A stretch of DNA of 64,000 nt from positions 620,001 through 684,000 of the forward strand of contig NZ_SOCP01000001.1 in NCBI RefSeq assembly GCF_004364325.1, given 5' to 3'. A model generated the notes under the pieces. The model searched no databases. It was not told the DNA's origin and was given only the letters and a program-made list of their open reading frames with translations. Origin of the DNA: Actinophytocola oryzae (GTDB lineage Bacteria > Actinomycetota > Actinomycetes > Mycobacteriales > Pseudonocardiaceae). The position numbers were made by a program, and so were the translations under genes. Below are positions 18,108 to 26,285 of the stretch, piece by piece. Numbering within the stretch: the stretch's first letter is position 1; each line of letters opens with the position of its first letter.

Positions 18108-18763
18108 CCACGCAGGGCGGGCAGCACGGCCGCCGGGGTCAGGCCCATCATCTCCCGCATCCAGCGGGTGAGGTGTGCCTGGTCGGCAAAACCGGCGGTG
18201 AGCGCGGCCTCGGCCAGGGACCGGCCCGCCCGCAACGCCTCGGCCGCCCGGCGCAGCCGCGCCCACACCCGCCAGCGGGTCAACGGCATCCCCAGCTGCG
18301 CCCTGGCCAGGGCACGCAGGCGTTGGGGCGAGAGGCCGACCCGCGCGGCCAGCTCCGGCATCGCCAGGTCCCAGACCGCGTCCATCGCGGCCACGAGCCG
18401 TGGGTCCAGCTCGCCGGAGGTGCGGGCCGCCGCCGGTCGCAGCAGCTCCTCGTCCAGGTCACGCAGCTCGTCGGCGGGGGTGACGCCTCGGCACCCGCGC
18501 AGCCGGTCGGCGAACGCGCACTGCGGGTCGACGAAGTACGTGCGCAGGTCCGGCGCCGCGAGCATCCGGTGCCACGTCATCGGCGGCACGACCAGCGCGG
18601 CGGCGCGGTGGCACGTGCCCGAGGCGTCGAGCATCGCGACCTCGCCCCGCACCGCGATGGCGACCTGGAAGGCGGCGTGCCGGTGCGCGGCGCTGTCGGC
18701 CACCGGGCCGCGGTAGCACGCGTAGCCGTCACCGATCTCGAAACCCGCCGACACGGGCGCCAT
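18086..18763 (-). CDS. AraC-family transcriptional regulator
   Basis: 225 aa. The N-terminal cupin-like sensing domain (HRHAAFQVAIAV) is followed by the AraC double helix-turn-helix in the C-terminal 90 residues, with LAEAALTAGFADQAHLTRW as the second HTH. It diverges from the 18781 gene over a 17-bp gap, so its promoter probably overlaps that gene's start. Its last 22 bp overlap the methyltransferase gene on the opposite strand. Confidence 0.85.
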   Translation of the reverse strand: MAPVSAGFEIGDGYACYRGPVADSAAHRHAAFQVAIAVRGEVAMLDASGTCHRAAALVVPPMTWHRMLAAPDLRTYFVDPQCAFADRLRGCRGVTPADELRDLDEELLRPAAARTSGELDPRLVAAMDAVWDLAMPELAARVGLSPQRLRALARAQLGMPLTRWRVWARLRRAAEALRAGRSLAEAALTAGFADQAHLTRWMREMMGLTPAAVLPALRGQSRHAV

Positions 18764-18780
18764 GCTGCCAGTACGGTGCG

Positions 18781-19440
18781 GTGGTGGATCTCTTCACCCG
18801 CTCGTGGACAGCGTTGCGCGAGGCCGTCGCGGCACTGGAGGACGAGGACTTCGCGAGGCCGTCCGGATGTGCCGGCTGGCTCGTGCGGGACCTGGTGTGC
18901 CACCTGGTGATCGACGCCCAGGACGTCCTGATCACCCTCGTGACCCCGGCCGACACCGAACCGACGCGTGACGCGGTCACCTACTGGGAGGTCACCGACA
19001 CGCCGCCGACCGGTGACGACCCGCTGGACGCGCTGATCGTCCGCCTGGCCGCCGCGTACGGCGAGCCGTGGCTGCTGAAGTTCCACCTCGACGACGTCGG
19101 CTCCGCGGCGGGGCGTGCGGCCGGGCTCGCCGACCCCGCCCTGCGGGTCGCCACCCGCGATTTCGTCCTCACCGCGGGGGACTACCTCGACGCGTACGTC
19201 ATCGAGTGGACACTGCACCACCTGGACCTGACCGCGCACCTCCCCGCCTCGGCGCCGCCACCCGCCGAATGCCTCGCCCGGTCACGGGAGATGCTCGAGA
19301 AGATCGCCGGAACACCGTTTCCCGCGTCGTTCTCCGACACCGACGCGCTGTTGGTCGGCACCGGACGACGTGCCCCGACCGGCGCGGAGGGAAGCGAACT
19401 GGGTGCCCTGTCGGCGAGAATCCCCCTGGTTCTCGGATAG
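18781..19440 (+). CDS. maleylpyruvate isomerase N-terminal (DinB-like) domain protein
   Basis: 219 aa. The N-terminal four-helix MDMPI/DinB-like domain (CAGWLVRDLVCHLV) is typical of actinobacterial mycothiol-dependent enzymes, with a conserved metal His in the WTLHHLD segment. The catalytic role is unknown. The GTG start at 18781 leaves only 17 bp to the divergent AraC gene, which may control it. Confidence 0.68.
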   Translation: MVDLFTRSWTALREAVAALEDEDFARPSGCAGWLVRDLVCHLVIDAQDVLITLVTPADTEPTRDAVTYWEVTDTPPTGDDPLDALIVRLAAAYGEPWLLKFHLDDVGSAAGRAAGLADPALRVATRDFVLTAGDYLDAYVIEWTLHHLDLTAHLPASAPPPAECLARSREMLEKIAGTPFPASFSDTDALLVGTGRRAPTGAEGSELGALSARIPLVLG

Positions 19441-19491
19441 TCGGTCACGCGGAAGGCCCTGGACCGGTACGGTTCCGGGGAGGGAGGCGCC

Positions 19492-19722
19492 ATGTCCGAC
19501 GAGGAGCTGGTCGTCGAGTTCGCGCTCGCGCGTCTCGACCACCCCGACCTCGACCTCGACGAGATCGCGGCACTCGTCGTGCGGCGCATGGGCACCGACC
19601 GGATGCTGGAGTTCGCCTCCCGCAACCTCGCCACCCGAGGCGAACTGCGCGGCGCGGCGTTCCCCTGCGCCGTCGAGCACGTCCTGCGGGTGATGCTGAC
19701 GGTGCGCGGCCCCGTCGACTAG
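19492..19722 (+). CDS. small hypothetical protein
   Basis: 76 aa, mixed-charge, no signal or membrane segment. It has a likely helical N-terminal half (LVVEFALARLDHPDLDLDE) and a single cysteine. GGGAGG precedes the ATG at 19492, which supports real translation. I do not recognise the family. It lies 51 bp after the DinB-like gene and 21 bp before the next, so it may be in an operon with both. Confidence 0.6.
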   Translation: MSDEELVVEFALARLDHPDLDLDEIAALVVRRMGTDRMLEFASRNLATRGELRGAAFPCAVEHVLRVMLTVRGPVD

Positions 19723-19743
19723 CGTCGCCGCCACACTGGAGGC

Positions 19744-20934
19744 ATGACCATGCCTGCCTTCCCGCCCGACCCGGCGACCACCCTGCCCGCGGACGGCACC
19801 GACGGCGCGCTCGTCGGCCGGGTGTGGCGCCCCGACCTCGGGGGCCCGTCCGTCGTGGCCGTGCGGCCGGACGGGGTCGTCGACATCACCGCAGCCTGCC
19901 CGACCGTGCGGGACCTCTGTGAGCAGCCCGACCCGACGAGCGCGTTGCGGTCCCCGGCGGGGGAGCGCCTCGGGGACGTGGCCGACCTGCTCGCCAACAC
20001 CCCCGTCGAGACCCGCGACCCAGCACGGCCCTGGCTGCTCGCACCCGTGGACCTCCAGGTGGTCAAGGCCGCGGGCGTCACGTTCGCGGTGTCCATGCTG
20101 GAGCGGGTCATCGAGGAACGCACCCGGGGCGACGCGGCGGGTGCGGCAGGCGTGCGTGCCGAGATCGCGGCCCTGCTCGGCGGCGACCGCACGTTCGCCG
20201 ACCTGCGGCCGGGCTCCCCGGAGGCCGACGCGGTCAGGAAGGTGCTCATCGACCAGGGCATCTGGAGCCAGTACCTCGAGGTGGGCATCGGGCCCGACGC
20301 CGAGATCTTCACCAAGGCGCCGGTCCTCTCGGCCGTCGGCACGGCGACCGACGCGGGCGTGCACGCCGACTCCCGGTGGAACAACCCCGAGCCCGAGGTC
20401 GTGCTCGCGATCGCGTCCACCGGCCGGATCGTCGGCGCCACCCTCGGCAACGACGTCAACCTGCGCGACGTCGAGGGCCGCTCCGCCCTGCTGCTGCCCA
20501 AGGCCAAGGACAACAACGCGTCCGCGGCACTCGGCCCGTTCCTGCGCCTGTTCGACGCCGCCTTCACCCTCGACGACGTCCGCGCGGCCACCGTGTCCCT
20601 GACCGTGGACGGCACCGACGGCTACCACCTCGACGGCACGTCCTCCATGGCCGAGATCAGCCGGGATCCGGAGGACCTCGTCGCGCAGCTCGTCGGGCCG
20701 CACCACCAGTACCCGGACGGCGCGGTGCTCTACCTCGGCACCATGTTCGCCCCCATCGAGGACCGCGACGCGGCGGGTCAGGGGTTCACCCACCACGTCG
20801 ACGACATCGTCACGGTCGCGACGCCCAGGCTGGGGGCCCTCGTCAACCGCGTGCGCACCAGCGACACCTGCGAGCCCTGGACGTTCGGCACCGCCGACCT
20901 GTTCCGCAACCTCGCCGCCAGGGGCGTGCTGTAG
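19744..20934 (+). CDS. fumarylacetoacetate hydrolase-family protein (2-keto-3-deoxy acid dehydratase-like)
   Basis: 396 aa. The C-terminal FAH fold has SRWNNPEPEVVL with metal-binding acids and the GNDVNLRDVEG segment. The length and the KAKDNNASAALGP stretch match FAH-family dehydratases acting on 2-keto-3-deoxy sugar acids such as ketodeoxyarabonate rather than true fumarylacetoacetases. The substrate is not fixed by the sequence. It has no close sugar-gene neighbours, though it would suit the sugar-acid pathway at 7122-9061. Confidence 0.75.
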   Translation: MTMPAFPPDPATTLPADGTDGALVGRVWRPDLGGPSVVAVRPDGVVDITAACPTVRDLCEQPDPTSALRSPAGERLGDVADLLANTPVETRDPARPWLLAPVDLQVVKAAGVTFAVSMLERVIEERTRGDAAGAAGVRAEIAALLGGDRTFADLRPGSPEADAVRKVLIDQGIWSQYLEVGIGPDAEIFTKAPVLSAVGTATDAGVHADSRWNNPEPEVVLAIASTGRIVGATLGNDVNLRDVEGRSALLLPKAKDNNASAALGPFLRLFDAAFTLDDVRAATVSLTVDGTDGYHLDGTSSMAEISRDPEDLVAQLVGPHHQYPDGAVLYLGTMFAPIEDRDAAGQGFTHHVDDIVTVATPRLGALVNRVRTSDTCEPWTFGTADLFRNLAARGVL

Positions 20935-21005
20935 CCGCCTGGCCGGATCAGGTCGTACCCGGGCCTGTTCGGTGATCTTCGCCCGCCGGACGGCGTGGCG
21001 TCGTT

Positions 21006-21932
21006 ATGGTGTGCACTCCGAAACTCGGTTCGAACGGGGTGTCCACTGTGGGTCTGACGCGGCGCCACTTCCTGTCCGGCGCGACGGTTCTCGGCGCCGC
21101 GGTCGTGACGGGCTGTACCACGACACTGCGGGGCGAGGCCCTGGCCGACCCGGACGCGCTGCGTGAGATCGCGGCGCGCCCCGAGGTCCCGGACACGGTC
21201 AACATCACGCTCCTGGTCTACGAGCCGTACTCCAAGAAGGACGGCAACGACCTCACCGGGCCGGTCCCGGAGGTCGCGCGGAAGATCCTCACCGACCTCG
21301 GGGTCTCGGAGATCAAGTTCACCGTCGTCAAGGACGAGCAGGTGGTGATCCCCATGGTCGCCGCGGGACGCGTCGAGCTGGTGGCCGGGCTCTCCGTCCG
21401 CCCCGACCTGTGCGGCGGGCCGGTGCGCTTCAGCGTGCCGGACTCCGTGTCCGGCCTCGCGTTCGCCGTCCCGAAGGGCAACCCCAAGGGGATCAACACC
21501 TTCGCCGACGTCGTCTCGAAGGGCGCCAAGGTCGCCGTGTGGAGTGGCCCCTCGCTGCCGTGGGAGAACGACGCGATCGCGGCCGGGGTGCCGAGGGAGA
21601 ACCTCGTGGCCAGGCAGAGTCCCGTCGAGCCGGTCACCGCCGTGCGGAACGGGGAGGCCGACTGCTTCCTGTTCGACGACCTCGCCATGGAGAGCTTCCT
21701 CGGCAACGAGGACGGGCTGGAGAAGACCACCCCGTTCCTGCCGCAGGGACGGTTACCCCTGGTCGGCGCCTATCTCTTCCCCGAGGACAGCGTCCTGCTC
21801 GAACCGTTCAACGCCGCGCTGACCGAGCTGCACCAGTCGGGGGAGTGGCTCGAGCTGGCCAAACCGTTCGGGTTCACCGAGGTCAACGAGCCGCCGGCCG
21901 ACCTGACGACCGACAAGGCGTGCGCGGGCTGA
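21006..21932 (+). CDS. amino-acid-type solute-binding protein (Tat/lipoprotein signal)
   Basis: 308 aa. LTRRHF is a Tat motif and TGC a lipobox, so the protein is exported and lipidated. The fold is that of family 3 solute-binding proteins (EhuB/ectoine-like): VPEVARKILTDLG, then FADVVSKGAKVAV. No permease or ATPase lies beside it, so it is an orphan binding component or a sensor. The start may be ATG 21006 or the in-frame GTG at 21039; neither has a strong ribosome site. It ends 3 bp from the convergent SDR gene. Confidence 0.7.
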   Translation: MVCTPKLGSNGVSTVGLTRRHFLSGATVLGAAVVTGCTTTLRGEALADPDALREIAARPEVPDTVNITLLVYEPYSKKDGNDLTGPVPEVARKILTDLGVSEIKFTVVKDEQVVIPMVAAGRVELVAGLSVRPDLCGGPVRFSVPDSVSGLAFAVPKGNPKGINTFADVVSKGAKVAVWSGPSLPWENDAIAAGVPRENLVARQSPVEPVTAVRNGEADCFLFDDLAMESFLGNEDGLEKTTPFLPQGRLPLVGAYLFPEDSVLLEPFNAALTELHQSGEWLELAKPFGFTEVNEPPADLTTDKACAG

Positions 21933-21935
21933 GGG

Positions 21936-22856
21936 TCAGGCCGTGCGGAAGTAGTGGCCCTTCTCCAGGTCGTCGACGAGGCCCGGCTGGGTGGGCTGCC
22001 AGTCGAACCGGTCGCGGGTGAGAATGCTCGACGCGGGGCCGTCGGTGGCGACGAACGGGCCCAGCCAGCCGAAGTGCGCGATCGCGTCGTCCGGTGCGAC
22101 GGAGGTCACCGGCACGTCCAGGTGTCTGCCGATCACCTCCGCGACGGCACGCAGGGGCACGCCCTCGTCGGCGACCGCGTGCAGCACAGCGCCCGCGTCG
22201 GCCTGCTCCAGTGCCAGGCGGAAAAGGCGCGCGGCGTCGACGCGGTGCACGGCGGGCCAGCGGTTGGTGCCGTCGCCGACGTAACCGGACACGCCCCTGT
22301 CACGGGTGACGCCGATCAGGGCGGCCATGAACCCGCCGTCGCCGTCGCCGTGCACGGTCGGCGGCAGCCGCAGGACGGACGAGCGGATGCCGCGTGACGC
22401 GAGCGCGACCGTCAGCTGGGCGGTGCCCTGCCTGGTCGCCGGGCCTGCGGGCAGGTGCGTCGCGGGCTCGGTCCCGTCCAGCTCGGTCGCCACCCGGCCC
22501 GGGGCCAGCCCGACGACGCCGGACGCGAGCACGAACGGCTTGCCGGAGCCCGCGAGTGCCTCGCCGAAGGTCTCGACGGCGGTGCGGTCCGCGGCGGCGG
22601 CGGCCTCGAAGTCGCCGGTGAACGCGATGTCGTGCTTGAACGCGAGGTGGATGACGCCGTCGGCGGCCGTGGCCGCCCCGGCCAGGACCTCGAGGTCGTC
22701 GAGGGTGCCCCTGACCACCTCGGCGCCCGCCGAGGTGAGGGCCGCCGCCGAGGCGTCCGAGCGGGCGAGCCCGGTGACCGAGTGCCCGGCGCCGACCAGC
22801 TCGGGGACGACGGCGGAGCCGATCCAGCCGGACGCCCCTGTCACGAACACGTGCAT
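21936..22856 (-). CDS. NAD(P)-binding atypical SDR oxidoreductase
   Basis: 306 aa. The Rossmann motif GASGWIGS is at residues 7-14. The usual YxxxK is replaced by a region without tyrosine (LPAGPATRQGTA), so it is an atypical SDR related to YeeZ-like epimerase proteins. The substrate is unknown. It diverges from the TetR gene at 22941 across two TetR-type operators and is the likely target of that repressor. Confidence 0.8.
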   Translation of the reverse strand: MHVFVTGASGWIGSAVVPELVGAGHSVTGLARSDASAAALTSAGAEVVRGTLDDLEVLAGAATAADGVIHLAFKHDIAFTGDFEAAAAADRTAVETFGEALAGSGKPFVLASGVVGLAPGRVATELDGTEPATHLPAGPATRQGTAQLTVALASRGIRSSVLRLPPTVHGDGDGGFMAALIGVTRDRGVSGYVGDGTNRWPAVHRVDAARLFRLALEQADAGAVLHAVADEGVPLRAVAEVIGRHLDVPVTSVAPDDAIAHFGWLGPFVATDGPASSILTRDRFDWQPTQPGLVDDLEKGHYFRTA

Positions 22857-22877
22857 GAGAACCTTCTCTCGAGATCG

Positions 22878-22896
22878 ATGTCAGTCGCTGACATCA
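22878..22896. promoter_or_regulatory. TetR-type operator 1
   Basis: A perfect palindrome: GATGTCAG, then TCG, then CTGACATC. It lies 21 bp from the SDR start and is repeated, with one mismatch, 30 bp away. Its place between SDR and TetR genes fits autoregulation plus control of the SDR gene. Confidence 0.7.
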
Positions 22897-22907
22897 ACAT
22901 AGCGCGG

Positions 22908-22926
22908 ATGTCAGCGACTGTCATCA
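22908..22926. promoter_or_regulatory. TetR-type operator 2
   Basis: GATGTCAG, then CGA, then CTGTCATC, the same half-sites as operator 1 with one mismatch. It ends 14 bp before the ATG of the TetR gene. The 30-bp centre spacing is near three helical turns, so two dimers would bind the same face. Confidence 0.7.
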
Positions 22927-22940
22927 CCTACCATCTACGC

Positions 22941-23507
22941 ATGGGCCGTTGGGAACCGAACGCGCGGGGCAGGCTCGAGCAGGCGGCGCTCGAGCTGTTC
23001 GGCGAGCGTGGTTTCGAACAGACCACGGCCGCCGCGATCGCCGAGCGGGCAGGCGTCACCGAGCGGACCTTCTTCCGCCACTACGCCGACAAGCGCGAGG
23101 TCCTGTTCGCCGGCGCGCTCGTGATGAAGGACCTCCTGGTCGGCGCGGTCGCCGAGGCACCGGCGTCGGCGTCGCCCCTCGAGGCCACGGCGGGGGCCAT
23201 CGCGGCCGTCGGCGCCATGATGCAACAACGCCGCGAGCTGGTCCGGCAGCGTCAGGTGGTCGTCGACGCGAACCCCGAGCTGCGTGAGCGGGAGCTGGCC
23301 AAGATGTCCACCCTCGGCGCGGCGCTCACCGGCGCCCTGCGCGACCGGGGTGTCGGGGAGCTGACCGCACGGCTGACCGCCGAGGCGGGCATCGCCGTCT
23401 TCCGCGTCGCGTTCGACTCCTGGGTGAACGACCCCGACGCGGCCGAGTTGCCCGACGTGGTCCGGGCGTCGTTCGTCGAGCTGAAGGCCGTCACCTCGGG
23501 TGAGTGA
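22941..23507 (+). CDS. TetR-family repressor
   Basis: 188 aa. The N-terminal HTH reads TTAAAIAERAGVTERTFFRHYADK. The start is ATG 22941, after the second operator. The divergent SDR gene and the two operators make self-control and SDR control likely. Its stop overlaps the FUSC gene by 8 bp, so the membrane protein is probably in the same regulon. Confidence 0.88.
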   Translation: MGRWEPNARGRLEQAALELFGERGFEQTTAAAIAERAGVTERTFFRHYADKREVLFAGALVMKDLLVGAVAEAPASASPLEATAGAIAAVGAMMQQRRELVRQRQVVVDANPELRERELAKMSTLGAALTGALRDRGVGELTARLTAEAGIAVFRVAFDSWVNDPDAAELPDVVRASFVELKAVTSGE

Positions 23508-24657
23508 ACTGTGGGCACGGCTGGCGCGCATGACGCGAGGCCGCCGGATTCCCGGGCTGCGCACCGGCAAGACCACGCTGGCGGCGATGCTGTCCTACCT
23601 CGCCGCGGACACCATCGGCACCAGTGACCGGCCGGTGCTCGCGCCGCTGACCGCGCTGCTGGTCATCCAGGTGACCATGTACGACACGGTCCGGCAGAGC
23701 GTGCAGCGGGTCGCGAGCGTGCTCGCCGGGGTGCTGGTCGCGGTCGGCGTCGCGGCGCTCGTCGGCCTGAGCTGGTGGAGCCTCGGCGCGGTCGTGGCCG
23801 TGACACTGATCCTCGGCAGGCTCATGCGGCTGGGTCCGCAGCTGCTGGAGGTGCCGATCAGCGCGATGCTGGTGCTCGCCGTGGGTGGCGACCGCGACGT
23901 CGCGGACGTCCGGGTGTGGGAGACGCTGATCGGCGCGGCGGTCGGGGTGCTGGTCAACCTGATGATCGCGCCGCCCCTGTACCTGCGGCCCGCGGGCGAG
24001 GCGGTGCGGGACCTGGCCGACCGGATCGCCGCGTTCAGCCGCGACCTCGCCGACGTGCTGCGCAAGGGGTGGTCGAGGGCCGACGCCGACCACTGGCTGG
24101 CCGAGGTGCGGGCCACGGACGCGGTCGAACGCGCGGACCGGGTGCTGGCGCGTGCGGAGGAAGGCGCCCGGCTCAACCCCAGAGCAGGCCAGACCAGACG
24201 GGAGCAGCCGCAGCTGCGGACGGCGCTCACCGGCCTCGAGCGCTGCCAGCTGTCGCTGCGCGAGCTGTGTCGTGCGCTGCTGGACCGCGTCTACTACGTG
24301 CCGGACGAGGCAGGCGCCTACACGCCGGAGCAGCGGCGGGCGCTGGCCGACCTGCTGGACACGGCCGCCGACGCGGTGTCGTCCTTCGACGACCGCGACC
24401 GGCTGAAGGGCCTCCTCGCCGAGCTGGTCGCGCGCCGGGACGGCCTGGTCGAGCTGCTGATGGTCGACCCGCTCGCGGACGCCGCCGCGTGGCAGCAGCA
24501 CGGCGCACTTCTGTCGGCCGTGGATCGGCTGCGGGTGGAGATCGAGGCGTCGGCCCGCGAACCCGACGGCCCGTGGCGCCCGACCCCGCTGACGGACCGC
24601 CAGCGCAGGGCGGTCCGCCGCTTCACCGCGAACCGTCGCCGCGGACGTCGCGACTGA
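23500..24657 (+). CDS. FUSC-family membrane protein (aromatic acid exporter-like)
   Basis: 385 aa. Five or so transmembrane helices in the first 170 residues (AALTALLVIQVT...) are followed by a long helical cytoplasmic tail, as in FUSC/ArAE proteins. Those export aromatic acids or act in envelope stress. The GTG start at 23500 overlaps the TetR stop, so it is translationally linked to the repressor. Confidence 0.75.
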   Translation: MSELWARLARMTRGRRIPGLRTGKTTLAAMLSYLAADTIGTSDRPVLAPLTALLVIQVTMYDTVRQSVQRVASVLAGVLVAVGVAALVGLSWWSLGAVVAVTLILGRLMRLGPQLLEVPISAMLVLAVGGDRDVADVRVWETLIGAAVGVLVNLMIAPPLYLRPAGEAVRDLADRIAAFSRDLADVLRKGWSRADADHWLAEVRATDAVERADRVLARAEEGARLNPRAGQTRREQPQLRTALTGLERCQLSLRELCRALLDRVYYVPDEAGAYTPEQRRALADLLDTAADAVSSFDDRDRLKGLLAELVARRDGLVELLMVDPLADAAAWQQHGALLSAVDRLRVEIEASAREPDGPWRPTPLTDRQRRAVRRFTANRRRGRRD

Positions 24658-24667
24658 CCCGGGAACA

Positions 24668-24704
24668 TCACGACTGGATGTCGTGACCAACCGCCTTCGG
24701 CGGT
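24668..24704 (+). terminator. tandem small hairpins after the FUSC gene
   Basis: TCACGAC/GTCGTGA with a TGGAT loop (24668-24686) is followed by ACCGCC/GGCGGT around TTC (24690-24704). Both lie between the FUSC stop and the DUF4349 start. Each stem is short, so termination is only a suggestion; the first could instead be an operator. Confidence 0.4.
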
Positions 24705-24744
24705 CCCTCCGTCCTCCGGGCAGCCAACGGCCACTGGAGGACGA

Positions 24745-25602
24745 ATGAACGGCAGACTCGTCGGCGTCGCACTGTTGTTGGGGGTCGCCACCGGCCTGGT
24801 CACGGCATGCACCGCCGAGTCGGGGACGGACACCGCCGCCGCGCCGTACCGGGCGTCGGACGCGGGCACGGGCGGGGCCGACTCGGCCGGGCAGGGGGAG
24901 AAGCCGGGTGCCGCGGGCGAACCGGCCGTCAGCCGGCCGGGAGTGGACCGGAGCCTGGTGCGCACGGCGACGCTCGACCTGACCACCGCCGACGTGGCCC
25001 GGACGGTCGACCGGGCACGGGACATCACGGCGTCCGAGGGCGGCTTCTCGGGTCGGGAGGACGTGCGCGAGGCGTCCGCGACGCTGGTGCTGCGCATTCC
25101 GTCCGACCGCTTCGACGGCGCGCTCGACCAGCTGTCCGGGCTGGGCAGGGTCATCTCGCGGGTGCAGTCGGCCGAGGACGTGACCGAGCAGGTGGTCGAC
25201 CTGGACAGCAGGATCGCCAGCCAGCGGGCGAGCGTCGACCGGGTCCGCGCCCTGCTGGCCAGGGCGGCCACCGTCGAGGAGATCGTGTCCATCGAGGGAC
25301 AGCTGACCACCCGCGAGGCGGACCTGGAGTCGCTGGAGCAGCGCAGGCAGGCACTGGCCGGTCAGGTGGCCATGTCCACGGTGACCGTCCGCGTCAGCGA
25401 GGAGGCGGCGCCCCCGGTGGCCCAGGCGGAGTCGAGCGGGTTCCTCGCCGGGCTTTCCGACGGCTGGCACGCGTTCCTCGGCGCGGGTGCTGTCACGCTG
25501 CGGGTGCTCGGCGCGATGCTCCCGTTCCTGCTGGTGCTGGCGATCCCGGCCGCGGCGCTGCTCCGCTGGCGCCGCCGCAGGACCGTGGTCCAGGAACCGT
25601 GA
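24745..25602 (+). CDS. DUF4349 lipoprotein
   Basis: 285 aa. The lipobox VTAC is at about residues 20-23, and one transmembrane helix lies near the C-terminus (LLVLAIPAAALL) before an RWRRRR stop-transfer. The middle has the DUF4349 core: RTATLDLTTADV, a coiled-coil stretch VTEQVVDLDSRIASQRASVD, and EGQLTTREADLESLEQR. The family is anchored at the outer face of the membrane and its function is unknown. GGAGGA precedes the ATG. Confidence 0.85.
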   Translation: MNGRLVGVALLLGVATGLVTACTAESGTDTAAAPYRASDAGTGGADSAGQGEKPGAAGEPAVSRPGVDRSLVRTATLDLTTADVARTVDRARDITASEGGFSGREDVREASATLVLRIPSDRFDGALDQLSGLGRVISRVQSAEDVTEQVVDLDSRIASQRASVDRVRALLARAATVEEIVSIEGQLTTREADLESLEQRRQALAGQVAMSTVTVRVSEEAAPPVAQAESSGFLAGLSDGWHAFLGAGAVTLRVLGAMLPFLLVLAIPAAALLRWRRRRTVVQEP

Positions 25603-25618
25603 TCTCGGCGGCATCGAG

Positions 25619-25637
25619 ACTTTACACCTTGTACAGT
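25619..25637. promoter_or_regulatory. TetR-type operator
   Basis: ACTTTACA, then CCT, then TGTACAGT: an inverted repeat with one mismatch, 27 bp before the GTG of the TetR gene at 25665. Its place suggests autoregulation, and control of the P450 gene that follows. Confidence 0.5.
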
Positions 25638-25664
25638 CACCAGGAGTCGTCGTAGGGTGACGGC

Positions 25665-26264
25665 GTGACATCACGGGCGGCGCTGCGGGAGGAGCAGAAG
25701 ACCGCCACCCGCCACCGCGTGCTGGACGCGGCGGTGCGGGTGTTCACGGAGACGCCGTTCGGGTCGGTGAGCGTCGCCGACCTCGCCGCGGCGGCCGGTG
25801 TCACCCGCATGACCGTGTACGCGCACTTCCCGGACGGGAAGGCCGACATCGTCCGTGGCCTGATCGCACGGGTCTACGCGACAGCGGACGGGCTCTACAC
25901 CGACCTCGCCGAGGCCGACTGGACCCGCGAGGCCATCGGTGCCTGGGTGTCCGCCGCGGCGCGTGCGTGGCAGGAGCTGGCGCCGACGATCCGGGTCGTC
26001 ACGACCGCGGGCGTGATCACGCGTGAGCCGGGTGAGCGCGGCCAGTACGTCGAGGCCCACGCCCGGTACGTCGCGCTGCTGTCCACCGGCCCCCGGTGGG
26101 CGGGCGTGGCGGCGGACGAGGCCCGGCAGCGTGCGCTGATGGCGGTGCTGCAGGTCGAGTGCGTGCTGACCGTGTGGGCGACCGGCGCGTGGCCGGACGC
26201 CGGGGAACCGCTCGAGCTGCTGGCGGACGCGGTGTGCCACCTGCTGGCGCCCGCGCTCGGGTGA
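25665..26264 (+). CDS. TetR-family regulator
   Basis: 199 aa. The N-terminal HTH reads VSVADLAAAAGVTRMTVYAHF; the C-terminal ligand domain is alpha-helical. GTG start at 25665. It precedes the P450 gene by 21 bp on the same strand, so the two are probably one transcript and the P450 substrate may be its ligand. Confidence 0.85.
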   Translation: MTSRAALREEQKTATRHRVLDAAVRVFTETPFGSVSVADLAAAAGVTRMTVYAHFPDGKADIVRGLIARVYATADGLYTDLAEADWTREAIGAWVSAAARAWQELAPTIRVVTTAGVITREPGERGQYVEAHARYVALLSTGPRWAGVAADEARQRALMAVLQVECVLTVWATGAWPDAGEPLELLADAVCHLLAPALG

Positions 26265-26285
26265 ACCACCGAGGAGGAGTTGGGG

